A stretch of 64,000 nucleotides of DNA, from the NCBI RefSeq assembly GCF_016908975.1, contig NZ_JAFBEX010000013.1:124001-188000 (forward strand), read 5' to 3'. The stretch comes from Neobacillus cucumis (lineage in GTDB: Bacteria > Bacillota > Bacilli > Bacillales > Cytobacillaceae). This document shows, piece by piece, positions 43,387-52,034 of this stretch. How positions within the stretch are numbered: position 1 is the first letter of the stretch; each line of letters starts with the position of its first letter. The position numbers were made by a program, and so were the translations under genes. A model generated the notes under the pieces. The model was not told where the DNA came from, searched no databases, and saw only the letters and a list, made by a program, of their open reading frames with translations.

Positions 43387-44892
43387 ATGTCAGGATCTAG
43401 TACTACCTATCTACTAGAAATGCAGAACATTACCAAAAGATTCCCTGGGGTACTTGCTTTAGACAAGGTTACTTTAAAAGTGAAGCCGGGTTCGGTTCAT
43501 GCCTTAATGGGGGAAAACGGTGCTGGGAAATCCACCTTGATGAAATGCCTATTTGGAATTTATTCAATGGACGAGGGGAAAATCATTTTTAATGGAAATG
43601 AAGTTTCATTTGCAAACTCAAAGCAGGCCTTAGAAAATGGTGTTTCCATGGTGCACCAGGAATTGAACCAGGTTCGCCAGCAAAATGTCATGGATAATTT
43701 ATGGCTGGGTCGTTATCCAAAGAAAGGTATTTTCGTAGATGAAAAGAAAATGTACGAGGATACGGCAGCTATTTTCAAAAACTTAGATATAAATATTGAC
43801 CCGCGGAGCAAGGTTAGTTCCTTATCCGTTTCTGAAATGCAAATGGTTGAAATTGCCAAAGCTGTTTCTTATCATTCAAAAATTATCGTCATGGATGAGC
43901 CAACATCCTCGCTAACAGAGACGGAAGTCAATCATTTATTTAGAATCATTAAAAGACTACAAAGTGAAAATGTCGCAATCATCTATATCTCGCACAAAAT
44001 GGAAGAGATTCTAAAAATTTCAGATGAAGTAACCATCATGCGCGATGGCCAGTACATCGCCACAAGAAGTGCAAAAGACTTAACGACAGACGAAATCATC
44101 AAATTGATGGTTGGTCGTGACTTATCACAGCGCTTTCCAGCTAAAGAAAACCAGCCGGGAGATGTGATTTTAAAGGTCTCTGACTTAACAGCAGAAACAC
44201 AGCCATCCTTTTCTAATGTAAGTTTTGAGCTGAAAAAAGGTGAAATCTTAGGCATCGCCGGCTTAGTCGGTTCCAAGAGGACGGAAGTAGTGGAAGCGAT
44301 CTTTGGAATTCGCGCATTAAAGACTGGAAAAATTGAGCTGAACGGCAAGGAGGTAAATAATCATTCGCCGCAGCATGCCATTAAAAACGGCTTTGCACTT
44401 GTAACCGAGGAAAGACGTTCAACCGGTATATTTGCGGATTTGAGCATAAGCTTTAACTCCATTATCTCAAACATGAAGCAGTATAAAACAAGGAGCGGTT
44501 TTTTATCTAACCGCAAGGTGGCTGACGATACCCAATGGGTAATCGATTCGATGAAGGTAAAAACACCGACTCAAAAAACAGCCATTGGGAGTCTATCAGG
44601 TGGTAATCAGCAGAAGGTTATCATTGGGCGCTGGCTCTTAACTAAGCCCAATATTTTATTACTGGATGAGCCAACTCGAGGAATTGATGTTGGGGCCAAA
44701 TTCGAGATTTATCAATTAATTAACCAATTAGCCGCAGAAGGAAAAGGGATTATCATGATCTCTTCTGAAATGCCAGAGCTATTGGGTACGACAGACCGAA
44801 TTCTCGTGATGAGTAATGGAAAAGCAGCTGGGATCGTTGATACGAAGACGACTTCTCAAGAAGAAATCATGCGATTAGCAGCATTGTATTAG
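43387..44892 (+). CDS. mglA: Galactose/methyl-galactoside ABC importer ATPase
   Basis: A 501-residue double-domain ATPase that powers sugar uptake. The first half has Walker [10 protein letters not shown], signature LSVSEMQ and Walker [13 protein letters not shown]. The second has the degenerate P-loop GLVGSKRTE typical of this family, then LSGGNQQK and [13 protein letters not shown]. The ATG at 43387 has AGGAGG 7 bases upstream; the longer frame from 43363 does not. The stop overlaps the ribosome site of mglC. Confidence 0.95.
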   Translation: MSGSSTTYLLEMQNITKRFPGVLALDKVTLKVKPGSVHALMGENGAGKSTLMKCLFGIYSMDEGKIIFNGNEVSFANSKQALENGVSMVHQELNQVRQQNVMDNLWLGRYPKKGIFVDEKKMYEDTAAIFKNLDINIDPRSKVSSLSVSEMQMVEIAKAVSYHSKIIVMDEPTSSLTETEVNHLFRIIKRLQSENVAIIYISHKMEEILKISDEVTIMRDGQYIATRSAKDLTTDEIIKLMVGRDLSQRFPAKENQPGDVILKVSDLTAETQPSFSNVSFELKKGEILGIAGLVGSKRTEVVEAIFGIRALKTGKIELNGKEVNNHSPQHAIKNGFALVTEERRSTGIFADLSISFNSIISNMKQYKTRSGFLSNRKVADDTQWVIDSMKVKTPTQKTAIGSLSGGNQQKVIIGRWLLTKPNILLLDEPTRGIDVGAKFEIYQLINQLAAEGKGIIMISSEMPELLGTTDRILVMSNGKAAGIVDTKTTSQEEIMRLAALY

Positions 44893-44904
44893 GAGGCGAA
44901 AAAA

Positions 44905-45951
44905 ATGAGTACAGAAGCATTAAAAAAATCAGGTTCTAAGGAAATCAAAAAATCGAATTTTTCAAAATGGATTGTCGATAATGTTATTTATTTAGTTTTA
45001 ATTCTATTAGTCGTTGGGATTGTGGTAGCATCTCCAGACTTCTTATCCATGACAAACTTAATTAATATTCTGAGTCAGGCGTCATCTCGTGTAATCATTG
45101 CCCTTGGGGTAGCGGGTATTCTGATTCTAGCCGGTACGGACCTTTCGGCGGGACGTATGGTCGGATTAGCAGCGGTAGTATCAGCTTCCATGCTTCAAGC
45201 TAGTGACTATGCTTATAAAATGTATCCACATTTACATGAATTACCGTTATTTGTTCCTATTATCATTGCGATGCTGGCAACTGGTTTCATTTCTGCTATC
45301 AGTGGTGTAATTGTGGCGAAGTTCCATGTACCACCTTTCATAGCCACACTAGGTATGATGATTGTCGTGTACGGTACGTCTTCCATCTACTTTGACCGTC
45401 CTCCATATGGTGCACAGCCAATCGGTGGTTTAAGTGAGAAGTTTACAACCTTTGCTCAACGTGGTATCAAACTAGGTCAATATGAGTTTCCATATCTAAT
45501 CTTTTACGCGATTATTGTCTCCATTATTATTTGGATTATTTGGAATAAAACACAGCTTGGTAAAAATATGTATGCGATCGGCGGAAATCCCGAAGCTGCT
45601 AAAGTTTCTGGCGTAAACGTTGCAAAAAATATCATTATTATTTATATGATTGCAGGTCTACTTTATGGATTTACTGGTGTTCTTGAAGCAGGTCGTGTTG
45701 GTAGTGCAACAAACAATACAGGTAATATGTATGAGATGGACGCCATTGCAGCCTGCGTCGTCGGCGGGGTGTCTTTGACTGGTGGGATTGGTACTGTACC
45801 AGGTATCGTAACCGGGGTTCTTATCTTCCAAGTTATCAACTATGGATTAGCCTTCCTAGGTGTGAGCCCATACATCCAGTTCATTGTAAAAGGCTTAATC
45901 ATCATCGTCGCAGTAGCCTTCGACATGCGTAAACATGCAAAGAAAAAATAA
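44905..45951 (+). CDS. mglC: Galactose/methyl-galactoside ABC importer permease
   Basis: A 348-residue inner-membrane permease of the BPD_transp_2 type with about ten hydrophobic helices and the motif GGNPEAAKVSGVNV, which contacts the ATPase. AGGAGG lies 8 bases before the ATG, directly at the mglA stop. It completes the mglBAC importer and is followed by a strong terminator. Confidence 0.94.
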   Translation: MSTEALKKSGSKEIKKSNFSKWIVDNVIYLVLILLVVGIVVASPDFLSMTNLINILSQASSRVIIALGVAGILILAGTDLSAGRMVGLAAVVSASMLQASDYAYKMYPHLHELPLFVPIIIAMLATGFISAISGVIVAKFHVPPFIATLGMMIVVYGTSSIYFDRPPYGAQPIGGLSEKFTTFAQRGIKLGQYEFPYLIFYAIIVSIIIWIIWNKTQLGKNMYAIGGNPEAAKVSGVNVAKNIIIIYMIAGLLYGFTGVLEAGRVGSATNNTGNMYEMDAIAACVVGGVSLTGGIGTVPGIVTGVLIFQVINYGLAFLGVSPYIQFIVKGLIIIVAVAFDMRKHAKKK

Positions 45952-45952
45952 A

Positions 45953-46009
45953 AATCAAAGAAAAGGCGGTCTCCATCATTTTGGAGAACCGCCTTTTCTT
46001 TGATTTTGT
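45953..46009. terminator. Strong terminator after mglC
   Basis: A 22-23 bp stem (AATCAAAGAAAAGGCGGT... and complement, one bulged T) with an 8-base loop and T-rich tail. The remaining bases to 46323 are AT-rich with no recognisable gene, hairpin or repeat; they presumably hold the promoter of the next gene. Confidence 0.9.
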
Positions 46010-46323
46010 TTGAAAGTGGAACTATTGTTGTTATTTGAATAATGGCTTAATCAATATTATAGAATACTTTTTAGAAAGTGGATTTTAGTAGTTAAATAGT
46101 AAAAATCGTTGTATGGAATGAATCTACCAATGAAAGGCTAGTTTGAAAAATAATATATTTCAGAAATATTAAAATTAATAAATAATATACTAGACGAATG
46201 AAATTAATTGTATTACAATACTAAATATCAGTTAGACAAACCATTGAACATGCCATTCTACCAAACTACAAATGTATGGATGTCTATGTCAGAAAAATCA
46301 GATAAATAGAAAAGGGGATCATC

Positions 46324-47502
46324 ATGATGAAGAAGAATTTTGCAAAGATGTTTATGGCTTCAACATTATTGGCTGGTGTTTTAGCCGGATGTTCAGGAGC
46401 AAAGGATAATGCAAGCAGTGGAGACACCATTAAACTAGGTGTTAACTTAGAACTTTCAGGCGGCGTTGCTTCCTACGGTGAATCCATCGCTTCAGGTGTC
46501 AATCTTGCGGTTGATGAAATTAATAAAAAGGGCGGAGTAGATGGCAAGAAGCTTGAAGTTGTTAAAGTTGATAATAAATCAGATGCAGCCGAAGCGACAA
46601 ATGGTGCCATCAAATTAACAAGCCAAGATAAGGTAACAGCTATCATCGGTGCTGCAACAAGTGGTGACACAGTTGCCCAAGCAGAAATTGCAGACAGCAA
46701 TAAAACCATTCTTTTAACTCCATCTGGAACAGCTCCAAATGTAACTGTTACTGATAAAGGAAAATTAAACGAATTTGTATTCCGTACTTCTTTTATCGAC
46801 CCGTTCCAAGGAACAGTAGCGGCGAACTTTGCAGCTAATAATTTAAAGGTTAAAAAAGTTGCCATCTTTGCTGACAGTGCGAGTGACTATGCTAAAGGTT
46901 TAGCAGCATCATTTAAGAAAACATTTGAAAAAGCAGGCGGTAAGGTTGTTTCTGAGGAAGCATATGTTGCCAAAGATACAGATTTCCGTGCAACGTTAAC
47001 ACGTATTAAAGCTGCAAATCCAGAATTTATCTTTATTCCTGGATACTATGAAGAAGTTGGTTTAATTGTTAAACAGGCTCGTGAATTAGGTATTACTGCT
47101 CCACTAATGGGTGCAGATGGTTGGGATTCACCAAAGTTAGTTGACTTAGCAGGTAAGGATGCATTGAATAACACATATATCACAAACCATTATTCTTCTG
47201 ATGACCAGGACAAAAAGGTTCAAACATTTGTAACTGCATTTAAAGCTAAGAACAGTGGAACTGCTCCGAACGCTTTCAACGCTCTTGGTTATGATTCTGT
47301 CTATCTATTAGCAGATGCGATCAAACGTGCCGGCAGCACAGATACTACTAAAATCAAAGAAGCTCTAGAAAAAACAAAAGATCTTTCTCTTGTAACTGGT
47401 ACTGTGACAATCGATAAAAACCACAATCCAATCAAATCAGCAACTGTTTTAGAATATAAAGACGGTAAGCAAGTATTCAATTCAAAAGTAGCTCCACAAT
47501 AA
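46324..47502 (+). CDS. Branched-chain amino acid-type ABC binding lipoprotein
   Basis: A 392-residue type I binding protein of the LivJ/LivK-type (ANF receptor-like) family, with a signal peptide and lipobox LAGC at about residue 22. Features are IKLGVNLELSGGVASYGES, INKKGGVDGKKLEVV and GADGWDSPKLVDLAG. AAAAGGGG lies upstream of ATG-ATG. No permease or ATPase genes are adjacent, and terminators flank it, so it is transcribed alone. The substrate may be an amino acid, amide or an aromatic or short acid; it could serve an importer encoded elsewhere. Confidence 0.88.
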   Translation: MMKKNFAKMFMASTLLAGVLAGCSGAKDNASSGDTIKLGVNLELSGGVASYGESIASGVNLAVDEINKKGGVDGKKLEVVKVDNKSDAAEATNGAIKLTSQDKVTAIIGAATSGDTVAQAEIADSNKTILLTPSGTAPNVTVTDKGKLNEFVFRTSFIDPFQGTVAANFAANNLKVKKVAIFADSASDYAKGLAASFKKTFEKAGGKVVSEEAYVAKDTDFRATLTRIKAANPEFIFIPGYYEEVGLIVKQARELGITAPLMGADGWDSPKLVDLAGKDALNNTYITNHYSSDDQDKKVQTFVTAFKAKNSGTAPNAFNALGYDSVYLLADAIKRAGSTDTTKIKEALEKTKDLSLVTGTVTIDKNHNPIKSATVLEYKDGKQVFNSKVAPQ

Positions 47503-47521
47503 ACTGAGGTGCATTTTAACA

Positions 47522-47560
47522 AAAGACTTTTTCGCTAATATAGCGGAGAAGTCTTTTTTT
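47522..47560 (+). terminator. Terminator after the binding lipoprotein gene
   Basis: AAAGACTTTTTCGCT pairs imperfectly with AGCGGAGAAGTCTTT and is followed by a T run. Confidence 0.85.
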
Positions 47561-47651
47561 GCGTATATCTTGTTAATAACAAGATTGGGTTAGAGGTCAA
47601 ATGCTGAAAGAAATCTTTCTTTAAGAGAGTCATAATTTAGCACAGTTTAAA

Positions 47652-47735
47652 TTCCGAAAAAACGGAAAATTCCGCTTTTCCGGAAACACGCACAGCTTTT
47701 TTCCGGAAAAGCGGAATTATTCCAGTTTTGTGGGA
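47652..47735. promoter_or_regulatory. Array of palindromic activator sites (TTCCG-N6-CGGAA)
   Basis: Three perfect copies of TTCCG-N6-CGGAA lie at 47652-47667, 47670-47685 and 47701-47716, with a degenerate fourth, TTCCA-N6-TGGGA, at 47720-47735. Site starts are 18, 31 and 19 bases apart. Sites 2 and 3 together form a 19-bp perfect inverted repeat. They end 44 bases before the -24 element of the sigma-54 promoter, as expected for the upstream activator sites of an enhancer-binding protein. The protein encoded at 52035-53453 is the obvious candidate. Confidence 0.85.
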
Positions 47736-47778
47736 TGCAAAAGAAAGGCTTTAGAGAGAAAATACCAAAAGACGAATT

Positions 47779-47795
47779 TGGCATAATTCTTGCAT
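47779..47795 (+). promoter_or_regulatory. Sigma-54 (-24/-12) promoter
   Basis: TGGCATAATTCTTGCAT matches the sigma-54 consensus TGGCAC-N5-TTGCA with GG and GC exactly ten bases apart. Transcription would begin near 47806, about 80 bases before the permease ATG. No good sigma-A promoter is evident here. Confidence 0.92.
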
Positions 47796-47818
47796 AGATA
47801 TAAACGTAAGCTTCAATA

Positions 47819-47832
47819 TGGAAACGCTTACT
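47819..47832. promoter_or_regulatory. cre site in the leader of the sigma-54 operon
   Basis: TGGAAACGCTTACT is a good CcpA cre. It lies about 13-26 bases downstream of the predicted start, where bound CcpA could block transcription. This would link the operon to catabolite repression. Confidence 0.7.
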
Positions 47833-47884
47833 GTTGGGGGATGGAAAGGGAAGGAGCTTACCAATACATTTTAGGGGGATTTGC

Positions 47885-49318
47885 ATGGAATTATTTGTTA
47901 TTTTACTTGCACTTGGTCTGTTGATTTTTGTGGCCTACCGCGGATTTTCTGTAATTTTATTCGCGCCATTATGTGCACTTCTTGCTGTATTACTAGTTGA
48001 CCCAAGTCATGTTTTACCATTCTTTTCTGGGGTATTCATGGAAAAAATGGTCGGATTCATTAAATCTTATTTTGCTGTCTTTTTATTAGGGGCCATTTTT
48101 GGAAAAGTGGTCGAAATGTCAGGAATTGCAGAATCTATTGCTAAAACCATTGTTCGTTTACTTGGAGCAAAACGTGCGATGCTGACCATTGTTTTACTAG
48201 GGGCAATTTTAACGTATAGCGGTGTGAGTTTATTTGTAGCGGTTTTTGCCATTTATCCATTTGCCGCTCAGATGTTTAAACAAGCAGACATCCCAAAAAG
48301 GCTTATCCCAGGTACGATTGCACTTGGTGCCTTTACGTTTACAATGGATGCACTGCCAGGTACACCGCAAATTCAAAACGTTATCCCTATTAACTTTTTC
48401 AAAACAGATATTTATGCAGCTCCAACCCTGGGGATTATCGGAGCTATTTTTGTATTAGTTCTAGGACTCTTATATCTTGAATCTAGAAGAAGAAAGGCTG
48501 AAAAAGCCGGCGAGGGTTATTACGGGTTTGGTACTGAAAATGCGGCAGCGGCTGAAAAGATAGCAGAAAAAGAAGAAACTTTACCGGATTTAACCTCGCA
48601 GCAATCTGTACTCAGACAAATTTCTGCCTTTGTGCCACTCATTCTTGTGGGCGTGACGAATAAAGTATTTATAACATTAATTCCGAAATGGTATCCGAAT
48701 GGATTTGACTTTGCAGCCATTGGTTTGAAAACGTATACAGTGGATGTAGCAGGTATGGCCGCCATTTGGGCCATTATTATGGCATTAGTTGTCGGAATTA
48801 TTTCATCGCTTCTCTATGATGGGAAACGTGTGACGAAAAACTTGAAGGAAGGATTAAATACAGCAATCGGCGGATCCTTACTGGCAACGATGAATACAGG
48901 TGCGGAGTATGGATTTGGCGGAATCATTGCGGCACTGCCTGGTTTCACGAAAATTAGTGACGGCATTTCCGGTACATTTACAAATCCGCTTGTAAACGGT
49001 GCGGTCACAACGAGTACACTTGCCGGTATGACCGGTTCCGCCTCCGGTGGGATGGGAATTGCGTTAGGGGCTATGGCTGATAAATATAACCAAGCCATTG
49101 CCGCTGCCAATATTCCACCTGAAGTGATGCACCGCGTTGTTGCAATGGCGTCGGGCGGTATGGATACACTTCCACATAACGGAGCTGTTATTACGCTTCT
49201 TGCGGTAACGGGTCTAACACACAAGCAATCTTATCGAGATATTTTTGCTGTTACCATTATTAAAACAATTGCGGTTTTCTTTGTAATCGCGCTTTATACC
49301 ATTTTTGGAATTATTTAA
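47885..49318 (+). CDS. GntP-family permease
   Basis: A 477-residue membrane protein with about twelve hydrophobic helices and GntP-family motifs such as GAFTFTMDALPGTPQIQN, TMNTGAEYGFGG and MASGGMDTLPHNGAVI. GntP members import gluconate, hydroxy acids or 3-hydroxybutyrate by proton symport. The ATG at 47885 has AGGGGGA just upstream; the longer frame from 47834 overlaps the cre and is rejected. It is followed by a 3-hydroxybutyrate-dehydrogenase-like gene, so D-3-hydroxybutyrate is the best guess for substrate. This is inference from context. Confidence 0.85.
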   Translation: MELFVILLALGLLIFVAYRGFSVILFAPLCALLAVLLVDPSHVLPFFSGVFMEKMVGFIKSYFAVFLLGAIFGKVVEMSGIAESIAKTIVRLLGAKRAMLTIVLLGAILTYSGVSLFVAVFAIYPFAAQMFKQADIPKRLIPGTIALGAFTFTMDALPGTPQIQNVIPINFFKTDIYAAPTLGIIGAIFVLVLGLLYLESRRRKAEKAGEGYYGFGTENAAAAEKIAEKEETLPDLTSQQSVLRQISAFVPLILVGVTNKVFITLIPKWYPNGFDFAAIGLKTYTVDVAGMAAIWAIIMALVVGIISSLLYDGKRVTKNLKEGLNTAIGGSLLATMNTGAEYGFGGIIAALPGFTKISDGISGTFTNPLVNGAVTTSTLAGMTGSASGGMGIALGAMADKYNQAIAAANIPPEVMHRVVAMASGGMDTLPHNGAVITLLAVTGLTHKQSYRDIFAVTIIKTIAVFFVIALYTIFGII

Positions 49319-49355
49319 GAGAAAGAGTTTACTAGCATTTAGGAGGTACGAATAG

Positions 49356-50140
49356 ATGAGTCAGTTATTACAAGGTAAGACGGCCTTGATTACGGGATCA
49401 GCCAGCGGGATTGGCTTAGAAATGGCCAAAACTTTCGCCCAAGAGGGAGCGAGTGTAGTAATCTCCGATTTACATGCGGAAAAGAGTGAACAGGCCGCTG
49501 CGGAATTACGGGAGCGAGGGTTCGAAGCTTGGGCTGCTCCATGTGATGTAACAAACGAGGAAGCGTTTAAAAATAGTATCCAGCAGGCATATAAGACATT
49601 TGGCCGACTTGATATATTAGTCAATAATGCCGGAATGCAGTATGTTGCACCTATCGAGGAGTTCCCAACGAAAAATTTGAACTCCTAGTGAAAATTATGT
49701 TAACGGCTCCATTCATCGGCATTAAAAACGTATTCCCAATTATGAAGAAGCAGGGCTTTGGAAGAGTGATTAATATGGCGTCCATCAATGGAGTGATTGG
49801 CTTCGCTGGAAAGGCTGCCTATAATAGTGCAAAACATGGGGTCATCGGTTTAACAAAGGTTGCTGCACTGGAAGGCGCAACGAGTGGGATTACGGTTAAC
49901 GCCCTTTGCCCGGGTTATGTTGATACACCACTGGTTAGAAACCAGTTAGCGGATCTCGCGGCCACTAGAAATGTCAGTTTAGAAAGTGTCATTGATGAGG
50001 TGCTCTTACCGCTTGTTCCACAAAAAAGGTTATTATCCGTGACAGAAATTGCGGATTATGCAGTCTTTTTAGCAAGCGAAAAAGGCAGAGGTATCACAGG
50101 TCAGGCTGTTATTTTAGATGGCGGTTACACAGCGCAATAA
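49356..50140 (+). pseudogene. 3-hydroxybutyrate dehydrogenase-like SDR, frameshifted
   Basis: The frame begins as an SDR (TGSASGIG near residues 14-21; NNAGMQYVAPIEEFPT) and then hits a premature stop at 49686-49688. The rest continues one frame over with the FELLVKIMLTAPF segment, the catalytic Ser in NMASING, YNSAKHG (Tyr, Lys) and a normal C-terminus. One missing base near 49670 (ACG-AAAAATTT, where ACG-GAA-AAA-TTT is expected) restores a 261-residue protein. Similarity to D-3-hydroxybutyrate dehydrogenases is strong by motif (GxQYVAPIEEFP). The gene ends 11 bases before a terminator. Either a sequencing error or a true loss. Confidence 0.85.
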
Positions 50141-50150
50141 GCATGTATGA

Positions 50151-50182
50151 AATCCTATTCGTGAGTCGAATAGGATTTTTTT
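50151..50182 (+). terminator. Terminator of the sigma-54 operon
   Basis: AATCCTATTCG and CGAATAGGATT form an 11-bp stem with a 5-base loop and a T run. The IS element has inserted just after it. Confidence 0.9.
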
Positions 50183-50198
50183 GTTTTTTAGGAAATTA

Positions 50199-51749
50199 CA
50201 CTAGCGTTGCATAAAGCTTTAGCAGATAAGTCAATAACATAAATTCACAGTAAAAATTATGGGAAGTTTAATATACAGAATATTCTGATTTAAATGTTCT
50301 CCACAAATAAGAAAAAAGGATAAAGTGACATCAAAGAAGGTGCCGTTTATCCATATTTTTACAAATGTATATTAGTGTGCTATTTGAATATTATTCCCTG
50401 AATTTACCTTTTTCCACCTCTATTAATGTTTCTTTAAATATTTTTTCATAATCATAACTTTTTCTTCCTTCAGTGGTTCTTGAAGGAGGTTTAAATAATT
50501 CCTCTAATAAATCTGGATACCTGTCCAAGATAAATTTAGCAAGATGCTTTTTTAACACTAACAATGTCCCTTTAAACCTTAAATCTGATTCTAATAACAA
50601 CGTTAAACAAAAGGCGATCATAGCCATATAAACTTGGTTATGTACCGCATTTTGACTTTTTCCATACATTGTTTTTAACACCATGTGCTGCTTCATCCAC
50701 TTGTAAAATAGCTCAATTCTCCAACGATCCCGATAAATAGTGCTTACTTCATCTGCTGAAATTTTAGCATCATTAACAATAATTTGGATTTGTTTTCCCT
50801 CGCTATTTACTGTTTCTATCAAACGAAGGGGATGTTTCATTTTCCCTAAAAAAACAACGGCTTCTCTTATAATGGGTGAGTTCTTAGGGACAGTAACTTC
50901 TTCTACCATTTCAATAACAGTGTTCTCCTTTATCCGTGTAGCAAAACGAATCCCTTCTGAACAAAGTCTTTCAAATGTTTTAAAGTCAAAATACCCTCGG
51001 TCAAAAACGTGGAAAGTACCATGTTTATTTACTATGAGAGCATCTAATTGTGTTATATCAGCGGGTCTTGCAGCAGTTACAATAATATCATCTAAATAGG
51101 TAACATCATCATAAAACACCACACGTGTATGCAACTTTACACCGGAGGTGTAACGGTTTTTAGGTGCCCATGGGTGTTCTTTAAGGCTAAGAGTAACCGT
51201 CGATGAATCAATAAGATAAAGCTTTCTTAGCTTATGATTTCCTTTAACTACTCCAAATTTTTGGCGGACCTTCTGTATTAGATGTTTTAGCACAGCTTGA
51301 AAGATATTAGGGGAGATATCGCTTAGTTTCCTTGATAATTGTGATTTGCTAATCGATTTTAACCCAATCTCTTTCTGTAGTTTTGGAGTCGTGTTCAACT
51401 CAAGACTAATATCTGTTAAACTAGATATTTGTTTTAATTGGGCATAGGTAAATAGTTTTACAAAAGGTATAATCTTTAGCTTTTTGACATACTTATCAAG
51501 TTCCATTTGTTCAGCCATTTTATTTAAAACACCTTCATCCATCGGATGAAGGTATTTATTAAATACTGTTTTTGTGTTATTCTTGTCCATGGGTTCTCCT
51601 TGTAATTAGGATTTGGACAGGACTTTGACCTTCCTCCTAATTATAAGGATTTTTTTATATCACTAAAAACCATTATTTTACATTAAAGTAAATATATATT
51701 TAAAAATTCATTGTTGACAAGATAATTATTTTTTTATGCAACGCTAGTG
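50199..51749 (-). mobile_element. IS4-family insertion sequence, complete
   Basis: A 1551-bp element bounded by perfect 17-bp inverted repeats (CACTAGCGTTGCATAAA at the left end, its complement at the right end, 51733-51749). The nonanucleotide AGGAAATTA is present on both sides (50190-50198 and 51750-51758), a target-site duplication that marks a simple insertion. The transposase gene lies on the reverse strand and looks intact. Both copies of the duplication are identical, so the insertion may be recent. Confidence 0.95.
50391..51590 (-). CDS. IS4-family transposase
   Basis: A 399-residue DDE transposase. It shows an Asp in YLIDSSTV, a second Asp in HVFDRGYFDF, and the YREK motif of the IS4 family in YRDRWRIELFYKWMKQH. 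An N-terminal helical region (DUF4372-like) precedes the catalytic core. The start ATG has AAGGAG 5 bases upstream. No frameshift or stop is seen, so the element could still be active. Confidence 0.93.
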   Translation of the reverse strand: MDKNNTKTVFNKYLHPMDEGVLNKMAEQMELDKYVKKLKIIPFVKLFTYAQLKQISSLTDISLELNTTPKLQKEIGLKSISKSQLSRKLSDISPNIFQAVLKHLIQKVRQKFGVVKGNHKLRKLYLIDSSTVTLSLKEHPWAPKNRYTSGVKLHTRVVFYDDVTYLDDIIVTAARPADITQLDALIVNKHGTFHVFDRGYFDFKTFERLCSEGIRFATRIKENTVIEMVEEVTVPKNSPIIREAVVFLGKMKHPLRLIETVNSEGKQIQIIVNDAKISADEVSTIYRDRWRIELFYKWMKQHMVLKTMYGKSQNAVHNQVYMAMIAFCLTLLLESDLRFKGTLLVLKKHLAKFILDRYPDLLEELFKPPSRTTEGRKSYDYEKIFKETLIEVEKGKFRE

Positions 51750-51804
51750 AGGAAATTATAGATTTAGTCATTGTGGATAACTTTTTATAGGTTTAGACAC
51801 GTCC

Positions 51805-51945
51805 AGCTCCAGCACCCAGCGGCTAGTGTCCTTCGCGCTTCTCCCTACGATAAGTCAACATCGAATCGCTATCGCTCTTCGTGTTTCCTTTATCTCAGTC
51901 GAAGCACTCCAGGCCATACGCCGCTAAACGGGCGCTTGCGCTTTT
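51805..51945 (-). repeat. Dispersed intergenic repeat, family B, copy 2
   Basis: On the reverse strand it begins AAAAGCGCAAGCGCCC and ends GTGCTGGAGCT, as does the copy at 42771-42885 apart from a few bases. Internal sequences differ. It lies just upstream of the sigma-54 activator gene. Confidence 0.55.
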
Positions 51946-52034
51946 GTTTTTGTTATGGAAAATCTTCCAATCTATTTCATACCTGTCAGCCTTTGTTATA
52001 ATAAATATAACCAATATGGTAAGGGTGAGAATCT

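Noticed and set aside
49688..50140. A separate small SDR gene starting at 49688
   Set aside because: It has no N-terminal Rossmann motif and no ribosome site; it is the shifted C-terminal part of the preceding gene.
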